Counted from the first letter of the stretch, positions 16,683 through 26,235 are shown. The stretch is 64,000 nt of DNA from Amycolatopsis jiangsuensis (GCF_014204865.1 NZ_JACHMG010000001.1:4676501-4740500), one strand, 5' to 3'. A program made the numbers and translations. Notes: a model not told the origin generated them from the letters alone.

Positions 16683-18050
16683 ATGAGCGATATGGTGGAC
16701 GGCTTCGCCGGCTGGCGGCTGGGCACGGCCGCGCACGACGTTTCCCGTCTCGAGGTGCTGGCCGAGGTGGACGTCGTGGTGACGGGCGGCGGCGCCGCGG
16801 GGGTCGCGGCGGCGACGGTCTGCGCGGAGAACGGGCTTTCGGTCGTGCTCATCGAGCGGTACGGCTTCTGCGGTGGCGCCGCGGTCGCGGGCATGTCGGG
16901 CACGATCTGCGGCTTGTACCTGGCGGCCGACGACGGCGAACCGCAGCAGATCGTGCACGGGTTCACCGAGCGCTTCCGACAGGCGCTCGCGGCCGGTGCG
17001 GGGGTCACCGGACCCCAGCGGTACGGCAGGACCTGGACCGTCGCTCACGATCCGCTGGTCTGGCGCGAAGTCGCCGACGACCTGCTCGAAGGAGCCGGCG
17101 TGCGGATCCTGCTCCACACCGTGGTGTCGGGCGTGCTCGTCGAGGACGGCCGGCACACCGGCGTCATCGTCGAGTCGAATGCCGGACGGGCCGTGGTCCG
17201 CGCGGCCCGGACCATCGACGCGTCGGGCGATGCGGCGGTCGTCGCCCGCGCCGGGCACGCGACCCGCTTCGGTGACGACGGCCGGATCCAGAACCCCACC
17301 ATGTTCTTCCGGCTGGGCAACGTCGACCTCGACCACTTTCACGAGACGTACGGGAGCGACACGATCTGCCCACCATGGGTCAGTTCCGCCATCGAATCCG
17401 CACGCGAGGAAGGGCTCGACCTGCCGCGTTCGCACATCTGGCTGTTCGACACCACCCGCCCGGCCGAGCTGCTCGTGAACGCGACGAGGCTGGTGGGGCG
17501 CGACGGGCGCATGCTCAACGTGATCGACCCCGAGGACTTCACGGAGGCCGAGATCGAGGGGCGGCGCCAGGTACGTGCTTACGCACGCTTCCTTCGCGAA
17601 CGGGTGCCCGGCTGCGCGGAAGCGTTCGTCATCGACACCGGGGTCGAAGTCGGTATCCGGCAGACACGCAGCATCGAGGCGGTCGAGACGCTGACGAACG
17701 ACGACGTGCTCGCCTGTCGCAAACGCGAGGACGGGATCGTCCGGTCGGCGTGGCCGATCGAGCTGCACGCCGGCGCGCGCCCCGAACTGCACTGGCTGAT
17801 CGGGGACTACTACGAGGTCCCGTACCTCTCGCTGGTGCCTCGCACCGGCGAGAACATCGTCGTGGCCGGCCGCTGCCTCGGAGCGCAGCATGCGGCGCTC
17901 GCCTCGGCGCGGGTCACGGCCCAGTGTTTCGAGTACGGCCACGCCGCTGCCGCCGCGACCGTGCTCTCCCTCCGCGAGGACAAGCCGTACCGCTCGATCG
18001 CCGGACGCGAGGTCCGAGCGGCGATGCGGACGGCCGGCAGCAGCATCTGA
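16683..18050 (+). CDS. FAD-dependent oxidoreductase (FAD_oxidored family)
   Basis: A 455-residue flavoprotein. A Rossmann dinucleotide motif sits near residue 25-55 (VVVTGGGAAGVAAATVCAEN, then VVLIERYGFCGG), typical of the FAD_oxidored/PF12831 group, and a C-terminal second FAD contact is in GENIVVAGRCLGAQHAALAS. These enzymes oxidise small hydroxy or reduced substrates, but few are characterised. It is the first gene of an operon with the IlvD-type dehydratase (27-nt gap) and MHS transporter, suggesting oxidation of an imported hydroxy acid. No ribosome-binding site precedes ATG 16683; TATACG at 16669-16674 could serve as a -10 for a leaderless message. Confidence 0.87.
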   Translation: MSDMVDGFAGWRLGTAAHDVSRLEVLAEVDVVVTGGGAAGVAAATVCAENGLSVVLIERYGFCGGAAVAGMSGTICGLYLAADDGEPQQIVHGFTERFRQALAAGAGVTGPQRYGRTWTVAHDPLVWREVADDLLEGAGVRILLHTVVSGVLVEDGRHTGVIVESNAGRAVVRAARTIDASGDAAVVARAGHATRFGDDGRIQNPTMFFRLGNVDLDHFHETYGSDTICPPWVSSAIESAREEGLDLPRSHIWLFDTTRPAELLVNATRLVGRDGRMLNVIDPEDFTEAEIEGRRQVRAYARFLRERVPGCAEAFVIDTGVEVGIRQTRSIEAVETLTNDDVLACRKREDGIVRSAWPIELHAGARPELHWLIGDYYEVPYLSLVPRTGENIVVAGRCLGAQHAALASARVTAQCFEYGHAAAAATVLSLREDKPYRSIAGREVRAAMRTAGSSI

Positions 18051-18076
18051 GCTGAGATCACCGAAAGGACTCCCCC

Positions 18077-19771
18077 GTGACTGACCTGCCCGACCACGAC
18101 CCCGTACGCCCGGGCGCACTGCGCAGCGAGTTCACTCCTGGCAGCACCCGCTGGGCGGTACGCCGTGCACAGTGGACCGCGCTCGGCCTCGCGTCCGAAG
18201 ACCAGGGCCGTCCGAAGATCGCCATCGTCAACACCTCGTCGCGGCTCGGGATCTGCTTCTCCCACCTCGACGGCATTGCCGAGCTCGTGGCCGAGTCCGT
18301 GTGGGAGGCCGGCGGGCTCCCGTTCGAGATCCGGACGACCGCACCGCTGGACTTCGTCACGAGCGCGGGCCGCAAGGCCCGCTACCTGATGCCCACCCGC
18401 GACCTGATCGTCAACGACGTCGAGGCCGCGGTCGAAGGCGCGGTGCTGGACGGCATGGTCTGTCTGTCCTCTTGCGACAAGACCACACCGGCGCACCTGA
18501 TGGCCTCGGCCAGGCTGGACATTCCGTCGATCATCGTCCCCGGCGGCTACCAGCGGGGCGGGCGACACGGCAGGTGCTCGGTAGACATCGACACCGTCTA
18601 CGAATCGGTGGGCGCCGTGCAAGCGGGCACCATGACCGTCGGCGAACTGGGCGAGCTGGCGGATTCGGCCATCAAGGGACCCGGCGTCTGCGCCGGGCTG
18701 GCCACCGCGAACACGATGCACGTCCTCGCGGAGGCACTGGGCATGGCACTGCCAGGGGCGGCGCCGATCCGCGCCGATTCCGAACGGATGCGCGGACTGG
18801 CTGCCGACGCCGGCCGCCGGATCGTCGCCATGATCGAGGAGGGCCTCACCGCCCGGAAGATCATCACCGCGAAGGCCATCGAGAACGGCGTCCGCGTCGC
18901 GATGGCGCTGGGCGGCTCGGTCAACTGCGTTCGCCACCTGGCGGCCGTGGCCAGCGAGGCGGACCTCGACCTCGACGTCGTGGGCACGTTCGAGCGGCTC
19001 GGCACGGAAACCGCGCAGCTGGCCGCCATCCGTCCCAACGGGACAGACCAGGTATGGGACCTCGAACGAGTCGGTGGCGTCCGCGCCGTACTGCGGACGT
19101 TGCTGCCCGCGCTGCACGGCGACGCCCTGACCGTCACCGGACAGACCATCGCCGAATCGACCGCCGGAGCCCCGGCCGCGGACGGAACCGTCGTGCGCCG
19201 GCTCGACGACCCGGTGCGCGACGAACCCGGGCTGCTGATCCTGCGCGGTTCGCTGGCACCGGACGGCTCGGTGGTCAAGGTCGCCGGCGCGGGCGCCGCG
19301 CGGCGACGGTTCACCGGCCCGGCCGAGGTGTTCGCCGGTGAGGACGCCGCGATCGCGGCACTGGGCACCGGTGACATTCGTGCAGGAACGGTGATCGTGC
19401 TGCGCGGGATGGGGCCACGTGGCGGGCCCGGTACCGTCTTCGCGGCCGGTTTCGTCGCCGCGCTCAACGGCGCCGGCCTCGGCGGCAAGGTCGCCGTCGT
19501 CACCGACGGGGAGCTTTCCGGCCTCAACCACGGTCTGGTCATCGGCCAGGTGATGCCCGAAGCGGCGGACGGCGGCCCGCTCGCGGGCGTGCGGTCCGGC
19601 GACACGATCACCATCGACCTCGACGCCAGGACGATCGACGCCGAGCCGCTTCGACTCGGCGAGCCGGTCACCGCGGGAAAGCCCGGCGAGGAACGCGGCT
19701 GGCTGGGCCAGTACGCCGCGCTCGTCGGGCCGGTTCAGCAAGGCGCGGTGCTCCGCCGCCCGAAACCCTGA
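18077..19771 (+). CDS. IlvD/Edd-family dehydratase (sugar-acid type)
   Basis: A 564-residue iron-sulfur dehydratase. Cysteines at the three cluster positions are visible: RLGICFSHLDGIAE, LSSCDKTTPAHLMA and GPGVCAGLATANTMHVLAEA, pointing to a [2Fe-2S]-type member. MRGPGGPGT-like and TDGELSG segments mark the C-terminal domain. IlvD/Edd enzymes dehydrate 2,3-dihydroxy acids or aldonates to 2-keto-3-deoxy acids. Since valine/isoleucine genes are absent and a FAD oxidoreductase and MHS importer flank it, aldonate or related catabolism is more likely than branched-chain amino acid synthesis. GTG start with AAAGGA 8 nt upstream. Confidence 0.88.
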   Translation: MTDLPDHDPVRPGALRSEFTPGSTRWAVRRAQWTALGLASEDQGRPKIAIVNTSSRLGICFSHLDGIAELVAESVWEAGGLPFEIRTTAPLDFVTSAGRKARYLMPTRDLIVNDVEAAVEGAVLDGMVCLSSCDKTTPAHLMASARLDIPSIIVPGGYQRGGRHGRCSVDIDTVYESVGAVQAGTMTVGELGELADSAIKGPGVCAGLATANTMHVLAEALGMALPGAAPIRADSERMRGLAADAGRRIVAMIEEGLTARKIITAKAIENGVRVAMALGGSVNCVRHLAAVASEADLDLDVVGTFERLGTETAQLAAIRPNGTDQVWDLERVGGVRAVLRTLLPALHGDALTVTGQTIAESTAGAPAADGTVVRRLDDPVRDEPGLLILRGSLAPDGSVVKVAGAGAARRRFTGPAEVFAGEDAAIAALGTGDIRAGTVIVLRGMGPRGGPGTVFAAGFVAALNGAGLGGKVAVVTDGELSGLNHGLVIGQVMPEAADGGPLAGVRSGDTITIDLDARTIDAEPLRLGEPVTAGKPGEERGWLGQYAALVGPVQQGAVLRRPKP

Positions 19772-19816
19772 CTTGCCTGTCTTCCCACTCCGACACCGTG
19801 ATCGAAGGAGATGACC

Positions 19817-21160
19817 GTGTCCGCTGAACCATCCGCCACTGCACCGGGGCAGTCGCGAAAGGCATCACTCGCCGCGTTGGTCGGCACCGTGCTGGAGTGG
19901 TACGACTTCATCGTCTACGGCACCGCCGCGGCGATCGTGCTGAACACCCAGTTCTTCCCTTCGGACGATCCACTCATCGGAACCCTGGCGGCCTTCGCGA
20001 CCTACGCGGTCGGGTTCCTGGCCCGCCCGGTCGGCGGGCTCGTCCTCGGACGGCTCGGTGACCGGGTCGGGCGCCGGAAAATGCTCGTGCTCACCCTGAT
20101 GCTGATGGGAATCTCCACGACGGCCGTCGGAGTGCTGCCCACCTACGAGCAAGTCGGCGTGCTCGCGCCGGTGTTGCTCGTGGTGCTGCGGCTCGTGCAA
20201 GGTTTCGGCGCGGGCGGCGAATACGCGGGTGCCGTGGTGCTGTCGGTGGAGCACGCGCGTTCCGATCGGCGCGGGCTCGCGGGTTCCGCCGCGCCGCTCG
20301 GATACGCGGTCGCCACGCTGCTGGGCAACGGGGTCTTCTACCTGTTCCTGTTGCTGCCTGCCGAGGAATTCGCCGCGTGGGGCTGGCGGTTGCCGTTCCT
20401 GCTGGGAGCGTTGTGTCTGGTGGTCGGGTATCTGATCCGGCGCCAGGTCGAGGAACCGCAGGTGTTCCAGGATTCCCGGGCCGACGCGACCCCAATGTCG
20501 TCGCGCGGGGTTTTCGCCGCGGTCCGGCGCCATCCGCGGAGTTTCTTCATCGTGGTCGGTACGCGCATGGGCGAGAACGGGTTCGCCTACCTCATCCCGG
20601 TCTTCGGCGTCTCGTACCTGTCGACCACGCTCGGGCTGGACCGTTCACTCGGCCTCGCCGCGGTGCTGATCGCGTCGGCCGTGCAGGCGGTACTCATCCC
20701 GATCTGCGGCCTGCTCTCCGACCGGGTCGGCCGGAAACCCGTGTACCTGGTGGGTATTCTCGGTTCGGCCGCGTGGATGATTCCGTTCTTCCTGCTCAGC
20801 GACACCCGTTCGGCGACCTGGGTCGTGGTCGCGTTCGTGATCGGGCTGGGTGTCTTCTATCCCGCCATGCTCGCCCCACAGGCCGCCTGGTACGCGGAAC
20901 TGTTCGACACCGAATTCCGGATGTCGGGGTTCGCTTTCTCCCGCGAGGTCGGCTCGGTCCTCGCCGGCGGCCTGGCACCGTTCATCGCCACGGCACTGTA
21001 CGCATGGGCCGGACACTGGTGGCCCATTCTCGTGTACATGGCCGCCATGGCGGCGCTCACCGTAGTCGCGTTGGCACTCGGCCCCGAAACCGTCCGCCGG
21101 CGACTACGGCGGCAACAGCCCACGACGACCGACGAAGTCCGAAAGGACGTCGTCACCTGA
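19817..21160 (+). CDS. MFS transporter, metabolite:H+ symporter (MHS) family
   Basis: A 447-residue permease with 12 helices and the MHS hallmark TVLEWYDFIVYG in helix 1, followed by LGRLGDRVGRRKMLVLTLML (loop 2-3 motif) and FGAGGEYAGAVVLSVEHA. MHS proteins import dicarboxylates, betaine, shikimate or similar acids with protons. AAGGAG at 19805-19810 is 6 nt before GTG 19817, so this start is preferred over the ATG at 19811, which would overlap the site. Last gene of the FAD oxidoreductase/dehydratase operon; it likely imports the pathway substrate. Confidence 0.9.
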   Translation: MSAEPSATAPGQSRKASLAALVGTVLEWYDFIVYGTAAAIVLNTQFFPSDDPLIGTLAAFATYAVGFLARPVGGLVLGRLGDRVGRRKMLVLTLMLMGISTTAVGVLPTYEQVGVLAPVLLVVLRLVQGFGAGGEYAGAVVLSVEHARSDRRGLAGSAAPLGYAVATLLGNGVFYLFLLLPAEEFAAWGWRLPFLLGALCLVVGYLIRRQVEEPQVFQDSRADATPMSSRGVFAAVRRHPRSFFIVVGTRMGENGFAYLIPVFGVSYLSTTLGLDRSLGLAAVLIASAVQAVLIPICGLLSDRVGRKPVYLVGILGSAAWMIPFFLLSDTRSATWVVVAFVIGLGVFYPAMLAPQAAWYAELFDTEFRMSGFAFSREVGSVLAGGLAPFIATALYAWAGHWWPILVYMAAMAALTVVALALGPETVRRRLRRQQPTTTDEVRKDVVT

Positions 21161-21390
21161 CCACGCGGTGCCGTGCGGCGGCGCGTAGTGCCGCCGTGCG
21201 GGAGTCGATGTCACCCTGCGGAACGATGCTGGACCCGGCGGTCGTCGGCGCGATCCCGCCGTCAGGAGTCACAGTCAGCAGGTCGTACGCCGGTTCCCGG
21301 TGAGCAGCTCAACGCCGGTCAGGATTTGCGCGGGAATGCTCAGGTCGAACGACACCACCGGCGGCACGGCCAGCACAACGTCCGGTGTGC
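21153..21390 (-). pseudogene. AraC/GlxA-family regulator remnant (N-terminal DJ-1/PfpI-like part)
   Basis: On the minus strand, PDVVLAVPPVVSFDLSIPAQ matches the beginning of GlxA-type AraC regulators (VAVLA...VVxFDLxIPxQVF). After a frameshift near 21290 another frame continues EPAYDLLTVTPDGGIAPTTA and GSSIVPQGDI, again typical of the same domain, then runs into a stop at 21153. Only about 80 of about 320 residues remain and the DNA-binding domain is absent. It is a clear remnant. Confidence 0.55.
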
Positions 21391-21479
21391 GGCACTGACT
21401 TCGACCATGGACCGATCGTTGCATAAGGTGTCCAGCGGGCCACTTCCGGAGCCGGGCAGAACCCAGGACAGTTGACCTC

Positions 21480-21880
21480 ATGGCAACTCCCGCAATCGAT
21501 CGCGAAATTCAGGCGCCCTGGACGCGACCACCGACCCGTTTCTGCACGACCTCCACTCGATTTTCGCCACCACCGATCTGTTTTCCCAGCTGCGCGTCAT
21601 ACCGGACCTGCCGCACGACGATCCGGGTATACCGGGCTGTTGTGGGCGATCGAGCACGCTGCCGAGCTGGGCGCCACCCCGCGCCGGCTGGCCGTGGCGG
21701 CGCCAGCGCCGGCGGCGCACTGGCCGCGGCAACCCACGCTGCGCGCTCCCGGCACCGTCGGACCCGCCATCCGATTCCAGTTGCTGATCTGCCCGGGGCT
21801 CGACGACCGCCTCAACACCACGTCAGCGGTGCGAGCACTCCGAGCGGCCCTTCATCCCTGGGTCCGCGGGAAACGGCACG
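21480..21880 (+). pseudogene. Alpha/beta hydrolase (hormone-sensitive-lipase-like) remnant
   Basis: Pieces of an alpha/beta hydrolase fold-3 enzyme appear in three frames in the correct order: ALDATTDPFLHDLHSIFA, then GYTGLLWAIEHAAELGATPR, then the nucleophile region GGASAGGALAAATHAAR (GxSxGG), then GPAIRFQLLICPGLDDRLNT. At least three frame changes separate them, and the N-terminal HGGG region and C-terminal catalytic His are missing. Nothing recognisable fills 21881-21994 or 21391-21479. Confidence 0.6.
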
Positions 21881-21994
21881 ACGAACCCCGTCGCCTGATG
21901 GCGGCCAACCCGGGCAATCTCGCGACGCCACCACAACCGCGTGATACCCGGACCTCGCCAGAACAAACACTCACTGCCCGGCGCACCCATCGGT

Positions 21995-22787
21995 TCAGCG
22001 TCCCCGGGACGGCCGGTCGAGCACCATTGCGCTCTGGAACCCGCCGAAGCCGCTGCCCACCGTCAGCACCACGTCCATTCTGTGGTCCCGTGCGGTCACC
22101 GGAACGTAGTCCAGATCGCAGTGCGGGTCCGCGAAATGGAGGTTCGCTGTCGGGGGAACCACTTGGCGGTCCAGCGCCAGTGCGCACGCCGCGATCTCCA
22201 GCGAACCGATCGCGCCGAGGGAATGGCCGATCATCGATTTGATCGAGCTCACCGGAATTCGTGCGCCCGCTGCCCCATGCTCCGCTTGAATGCCGCCGTC
22301 TCGTGCCGGTCGTTCTGTTTCGTTCCCGAGCCGTGTGCGTTGATGTAGTCCACGTCGGCTGGGGCCACCCTGGCATTGTCCATCGCCACGCGGATGGCCT
22401 CCGCCATTTCGCGGCCGTCCGGTTTCAGCCCGGTCATGTGAAACGCGTTGCTGCGATTGGCGAAGCCGAGCACGCGCGCGTATTCGCGCGCTCCGCGGCG
22501 GCGGGCCGCACCCGCCTCTTCCAGCACCAGCACCGCGGATCCCTCGCCGAGCACGAACCCGTCGCGGGTGGCGTCGAACGGCCTCGACGCGTGCTCGGCG
22601 TCCTCGTTGTTCCGGGACGTCGCACGGATCGCGTCGAAGCACGCCGAAGTGATCGGCGACAGCGGGGCGTCCGTCGCGCCCGCGATGACGATGTCCGCCG
22701 AACCCTCCTCGATGAGCGAGGCCCCGTAGCCGACCGAGTCGAGACCGGACGTGCAGCCGGTCGAGATCAGCGACGTCGGTCCTACCG
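21995..22787 (-). pseudogene. Type II polyketide ketosynthase alpha (KS-alpha), C-terminal fragment with frameshift
   Basis: The minus strand encodes the back 60 percent of a KS-alpha: active-site Cys in [22 protein letters not shown] (catalytic His), [16 protein letters not shown] (Lys and second His) and the C-terminal [13 protein letters not shown]. The active-site Cys separates it from chain-length factors. The first 150-160 residues are absent, and the fragment begins at the junction with the truncated SARP gene. A single-base deletion near 22260 (HEF-R-stop instead of HEIPVSS) shifts the frame. It is non-functional and a relic of an aromatic polyketide cluster. Confidence 0.85.
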
Positions 22788-24257
22788 GATGGCGACCGTG
22801 TGCAGCGCCAGCGGCAGCCCGTCGCAGGGCACAGCGAGGCGGTGCGCGTCCTCCAGCGACCCGCCGACCCGGTCCACCCCGATGAGGTCGACCAGCAGCC
22901 GGGCGCCGTCGGCCGGCGCGAGCGGGCGGAGCCCGACCGCGGTGCTGACGCCGGGATCCGACAGCCGGCGGCGGCTGGCGACGACGACCCCGCAGTCGCG
23001 ACCCGCCGGGACCAGCGGAGCGAGCTGCCGGTCCTCGACCAGGTCGTCGAGCACGACGAGGACCTGCCGGACCGCGGTCCAGGTGCGAAACCACCGGCTC
23101 CGCTCGTCGACCGAATCCGGAATCTGCGCCGCCGGGATGCCGACCGCACGGAGGAAACCGGCCAGTACATCGCCGGGGTCGACAGGCTGACCTTCGCCGT
23201 CGGCCAGCACCGCGTGGAACTGTCCGTCCGGGTAGCGCTCGCGCACCTCGTGCCCGGCGTGCACGCACAGCGCCGACTTCCCGGATCCAGGCGGGCCTTC
23301 GACGGTGACGACCGCCGGACCGTGCCGGTCGGCGGGACGCAGCCCGGCAAGCACCGCGTCGAGTTCGGCGGTCCGGCCCACGAGTCGCGGCCCGGCCGAC
23401 GGTAGCTGCCGCGGCGGTTCCGGCCTGCTCGGCCGCGCTTGCCGCGCCACGGCGGTGCCCGCCCGGTGGTCGAGGCTTCCGTTCGCGGCGAGGACAGCCC
23501 GGTGCACGCGCTGCAGTTCGACTGCCGGATCGAGTCCCAGTTCCTTGGCCAGCGCGGCGCGCGTGCGCTGGTAGACGCGCAGTGCCTCCGAACGCCGGCC
23601 GGATCGGTAGAGCGCAAGCATCAGCTTGGCCTGGAAGCCTTCGTGCGTCGGCTGCTGTGCGGCGAGCCGGGTCAGCTCGCCGAGCACCTCCTGGTGCCTG
23701 CCGAGCCGCAACGCGGCGTCGATCCGGTGTTCGAGCGCGTTCTTGCGCATTTCGTCGAGCCGCAGAGCCTCTGCCTGCAACAGCGGCCCAGGATTGACGT
23801 CGACCAGCGCGGGACCACGCCAGAGCCCGAGCGCGTCGTCGAGCGTGCGGTAGGCCGCCTCGGGATCGCCGGCGTCGAGTTCGCCCCAGCCGCGCTGGGC
23901 CTCGCGGTCGAACCGGTTCGCGTCCAGCACCTCGGGATCGACCGACAGCAAGTAGCCGCCGGTGAGAGTGAGCAGCACCGGACGTCCGTCCCCCGCGCCG
24001 CCCCGGTCGCGCGGCCGCTGCGCCGCGTCGAGACAGAGGGATTTCCGCAGCTGGTAGACATAAGTCTGCAAGGTGGTCTTGACGCTGCTCGGCGGATCTT
24101 CCTCCCACAGCTCCTCGATGAGCTGTTCGGTACGCACGATGTGGTTCGCGCACAGTGCGAACAGGCTGAACACCCGGCGGATCTTCGGCGCGGAGGGCGT
24201 GACCACCGCGCCGTCGAGAGTGACCCGCAACGGGCCGAGAAGATCGATACGCAACAC
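22782..24257 (-). CDS. SARP-family activator, C-terminally truncated
   Basis: A 491-residue protein with a winged-helix OmpR-like DNA-binding domain (about 1-100; [38 protein letters not shown]), a bacterial transcriptional activation domain (about 105-260) and the first part of an NB-ARC ATPase (P-loop [15 protein letters not shown] at about 335, [21 protein letters not shown]). It stops in mid-domain, exactly where KS-alpha sequence begins; AfsR-type proteins run on for hundreds of residues. The DNA-binding and activation domains are complete, so it may still act like a short SARP. GTG 24257 is chosen because the protein then starts at the domain edge. Confidence 0.8.
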   Translation of the reverse strand: MLRIDLLGPLRVTLDGAVVTPSAPKIRRVFSLFALCANHIVRTEQLIEELWEEDPPSSVKTTLQTYVYQLRKSLCLDAAQRPRDRGGAGDGRPVLLTLTGGYLLSVDPEVLDANRFDREAQRGWGELDAGDPEAAYRTLDDALGLWRGPALVDVNPGPLLQAEALRLDEMRKNALEHRIDAALRLGRHQEVLGELTRLAAQQPTHEGFQAKLMLALYRSGRRSEALRVYQRTRAALAKELGLDPAVELQRVHRAVLAANGSLDHRAGTAVARQARPSRPEPPRQLPSAGPRLVGRTAELDAVLAGLRPADRHGPAVVTVEGPPGSGKSALCVHAGHEVRERYPDGQFHAVLADGEGQPVDPGDVLAGFLRAVGIPAAQIPDSVDERSRWFRTWTAVRQVLVVLDDLVEDRQLAPLVPAGRDCGVVVASRRRLSDPGVSTAVGLRPLAPADGARLLVDLIGVDRVGGSLEDAHRLAVPCDGLPLALHTVAIR

Positions 24258-24374
24258 GCACCTTGACGATCCTTCGCAGGGCGCTGACGCGAGCCGCCTG
24301 AAACGCTCGTCGCGTAGCCCATTCTCAGGCAAAGTACCTGCTCAAAAAGTTGTAATCGGCCTATGGAGGCAGTC

Positions 24375-24417
24375 AATCAAGGAAATAGTTGACACAGTGA
24401 CGCAAAGCCTTGATTAT
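24375..24417 (+). promoter_or_regulatory. Sigma70-like promoter with overlapping inverted repeat before the hydroxylase gene
   Basis: TTGACA (24389-24394), a 17-bp spacer and GATTAT (24412-24417) form a good promoter directed at the gene starting 24495. A perfect inverted repeat, AATCAAGG (24375-24382) and CCTTGATT (24408-24415), embraces the -35 and overlaps the -10. It lies between the divergent SARP gene and the hydroxylase gene, so SARP or an unknown repressor could bind here. Confidence 0.55.
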
Positions 24418-24494
24418 GGTTCCAGTGCGCCGGCGGGGCAGGAACCGGACCGGCAGCGAAGTTCTGTCCCAGTAGACGAAGGCGGGGTTTCACC

Positions 24495-26120
24495 ATGACC
24501 GGATCACGCGCAACGGATCCGTCCGTACTCGTGGTCGGCGGCGGCATCACCGGCCTGTCCGCGGCGTTCTTCCTTGCCCGGCAAGGAGTTCAAGTGACGC
24601 TCGTGGAGCGGCACCCGTCCACGGCGATCATGCCGCAGGCACGGGCGTTCAACGCGCGCTCGCTCGAGATTTTCCGCGCGTTCGGGCTCGAGGAGGAGAT
24701 CCACGAGCACCGGTCGATCCTCGCCGACATGCCGGAGATGATCGGCGGTGACACCCTCGCCGGCGACGAGCGCTTCCGGATCGACATGTTCGCCCAGGTC
24801 CGTCCCGGCAAGATCAGCCCAAGCGACTGGGCGATGATCGACCAGGACGAGCTGGAGCGCGTCGTGCGCGCTCGCGCCGAGACCGCGGGCGCCGACGTCC
24901 GGTTCGCCACCGAACTCGTGTCCTTCGAGGACGACGGCAAGGCGGTCACGGCAGTCCTGCGCGACCTCGGTAGCGACACCGAGTCCACGGTGCACGCCGA
25001 CTACCTCATCGCCGCCGACGGCAACCGCGCCGCCATCCGGCGCCGGCTCGGCGTCGAGGCGGACGGGCCCGGTGTGCTCGGCCACGCCGCGCACTTCCTC
25101 TTCGACGCCGACCTCGGCTCGGCACTGCGCGATCGCCGGTTCCTCTTGGCCTACTTCGACCAGCCGAAGACCGGCACGGTGCTGGTGCCGCTCGGCCGGC
25201 TCGGCCGCTGGATGCTCGGCGTGCCGTTCCAGGCCGACCAGGGCGAGAGCATCGACGACTTCACCGAGCAGCGGTGCGTCGAACTGGCCCGCACCGCCGT
25301 CGGCATCCCGGACCTCGAGCTCGCGCTGGTGCCGCCGGTGCCGGGCTGGAACCGGATGCTGATGGACGTCCGCATCGGTGCGCACGTGGCCCGCGAATAC
25401 CGGGCGGGCCGGATCTTCTTCGCCGGCGACTGCGCGCACGTCGTGCCACCGACAGGTTCGTTCGGCGCGAACACCGGCATCGCGGACGCGCACAACCTGG
25501 CCTGGAAACTGGCCGCGGTGCTGCACGGCCACGCCGGCGCGGAACTGCTGGACAGCTACGAGGCGGAGCGCCACCCGGTGGCGCAGACGACGATGGACAC
25601 GGCACTGCACATCCTGGACGCCCGCCACTACGCGGAGGGCGACGAGGCGACCCGCATCGACGAGGTGACGATGGCGTACGGCTACCGCTACCGCTCAGCG
25701 GCGATCCGTACGGAGCCGGGAACCCCGGACACATCGGTGGAAGACCCCCGCACCCCGAGCGGACGGCCCGGCCTGCGCGCCCCGCACGTCTGGCTGGAGC
25801 GAGCGGGTTCCGCAGCGTCCACCCTGGACCTTTTCACCGGTTCATTCACCGTGCTGGCCGGTCCGGAAAGCACCGAGTGGACAGCCGCGGCGGAGACGGT
25901 GGCGGTGGAGCTGGGCATCGATGTGGCCGCCCACCGCATCGGTGACGACGTGCAGGACCCGGAGAAGCAGTTCCTGAAGGCGTACGGAATCGGCGCGTCG
26001 GGGATTTCGCTGGTCCGTCCGGACGGTTTCGTGGCCTGGCGCGCGCAGGAACAAGCGGATCAGCCGGTGCAGGAGCTGCGCGAGGCGCTGCGAGGGATTC
26101 TCGCGCTTCCGCGGGCTTGA
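24495..26120 (+). CDS. FAD-dependent aromatic hydroxylase (polyketide tailoring type)
   Basis: A 541-residue group A flavin monooxygenase. FAD-binding motif VLVVGGGITGLSAAFFLARQ (about 11-30), the DG motif LIAADGNRAAIRRRLG (about 170-185) and the GD motif RIFFAGDCAHVVPPTGSFGA (about 300-320), then a C-terminal thioredoxin-like domain with GASGISLVRPDGFVAWR. Sequence style matches hydroxylases of anthracycline/angucycline pathways that hydroxylate a polycyclic aromatic with NADPH and O2. It appears intact, unlike the other polyketide genes around it. Strong upstream promoter; a hairpin terminator follows. Confidence 0.9.
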   Translation: MTGSRATDPSVLVVGGGITGLSAAFFLARQGVQVTLVERHPSTAIMPQARAFNARSLEIFRAFGLEEEIHEHRSILADMPEMIGGDTLAGDERFRIDMFAQVRPGKISPSDWAMIDQDELERVVRARAETAGADVRFATELVSFEDDGKAVTAVLRDLGSDTESTVHADYLIAADGNRAAIRRRLGVEADGPGVLGHAAHFLFDADLGSALRDRRFLLAYFDQPKTGTVLVPLGRLGRWMLGVPFQADQGESIDDFTEQRCVELARTAVGIPDLELALVPPVPGWNRMLMDVRIGAHVAREYRAGRIFFAGDCAHVVPPTGSFGANTGIADAHNLAWKLAAVLHGHAGAELLDSYEAERHPVAQTTMDTALHILDARHYAEGDEATRIDEVTMAYGYRYRSAAIRTEPGTPDTSVEDPRTPSGRPGLRAPHVWLERAGSAASTLDLFTGSFTVLAGPESTEWTAAAETVAVELGIDVAAHRIGDDVQDPEKQFLKAYGIGASGISLVRPDGFVAWRAQEQADQPVQELREALRGILALPRA

Positions 26121-26190
26121 GACGGTGCCGTCCCATCGACTCGGCCGGGATGGGGGCCGGACCCCCTGCGGCCTTGATCCCGCCGACAAC

Positions 26191-26226
26191 GACCGGCCCC
26201 GGACGCACTCGCGTCCGGGGCCGGTC
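26191..26226. terminator. Strong bidirectional hairpin terminator
   Basis: GACCGGCCCCGGACGC and its exact complement form a perfect 16-bp stem with a 4-nt loop (ACTC). It lies between the convergent ends of the hydroxylase gene (26120) and the methyltransferase fragment (26236). No T run follows, as is common in actinomycetes. Confidence 0.8.
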
Positions 26227-26235
26227 CGCGGTTGG

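Noticed and set aside
18077..19771. Dihydroxy-acid dehydratase of valine/isoleucine synthesis (ilvD)
   Set aside because: Family matches, but no ilv neighbours, catabolic partners on both sides, and sequence style of sugar-acid dehydratases; the gene symbol was not used.
26191..26226. Riboswitch or ANTAR-type antitermination hairpin
   Set aside because: It lies after both convergent stop codons, so a terminator is the simplest reading.
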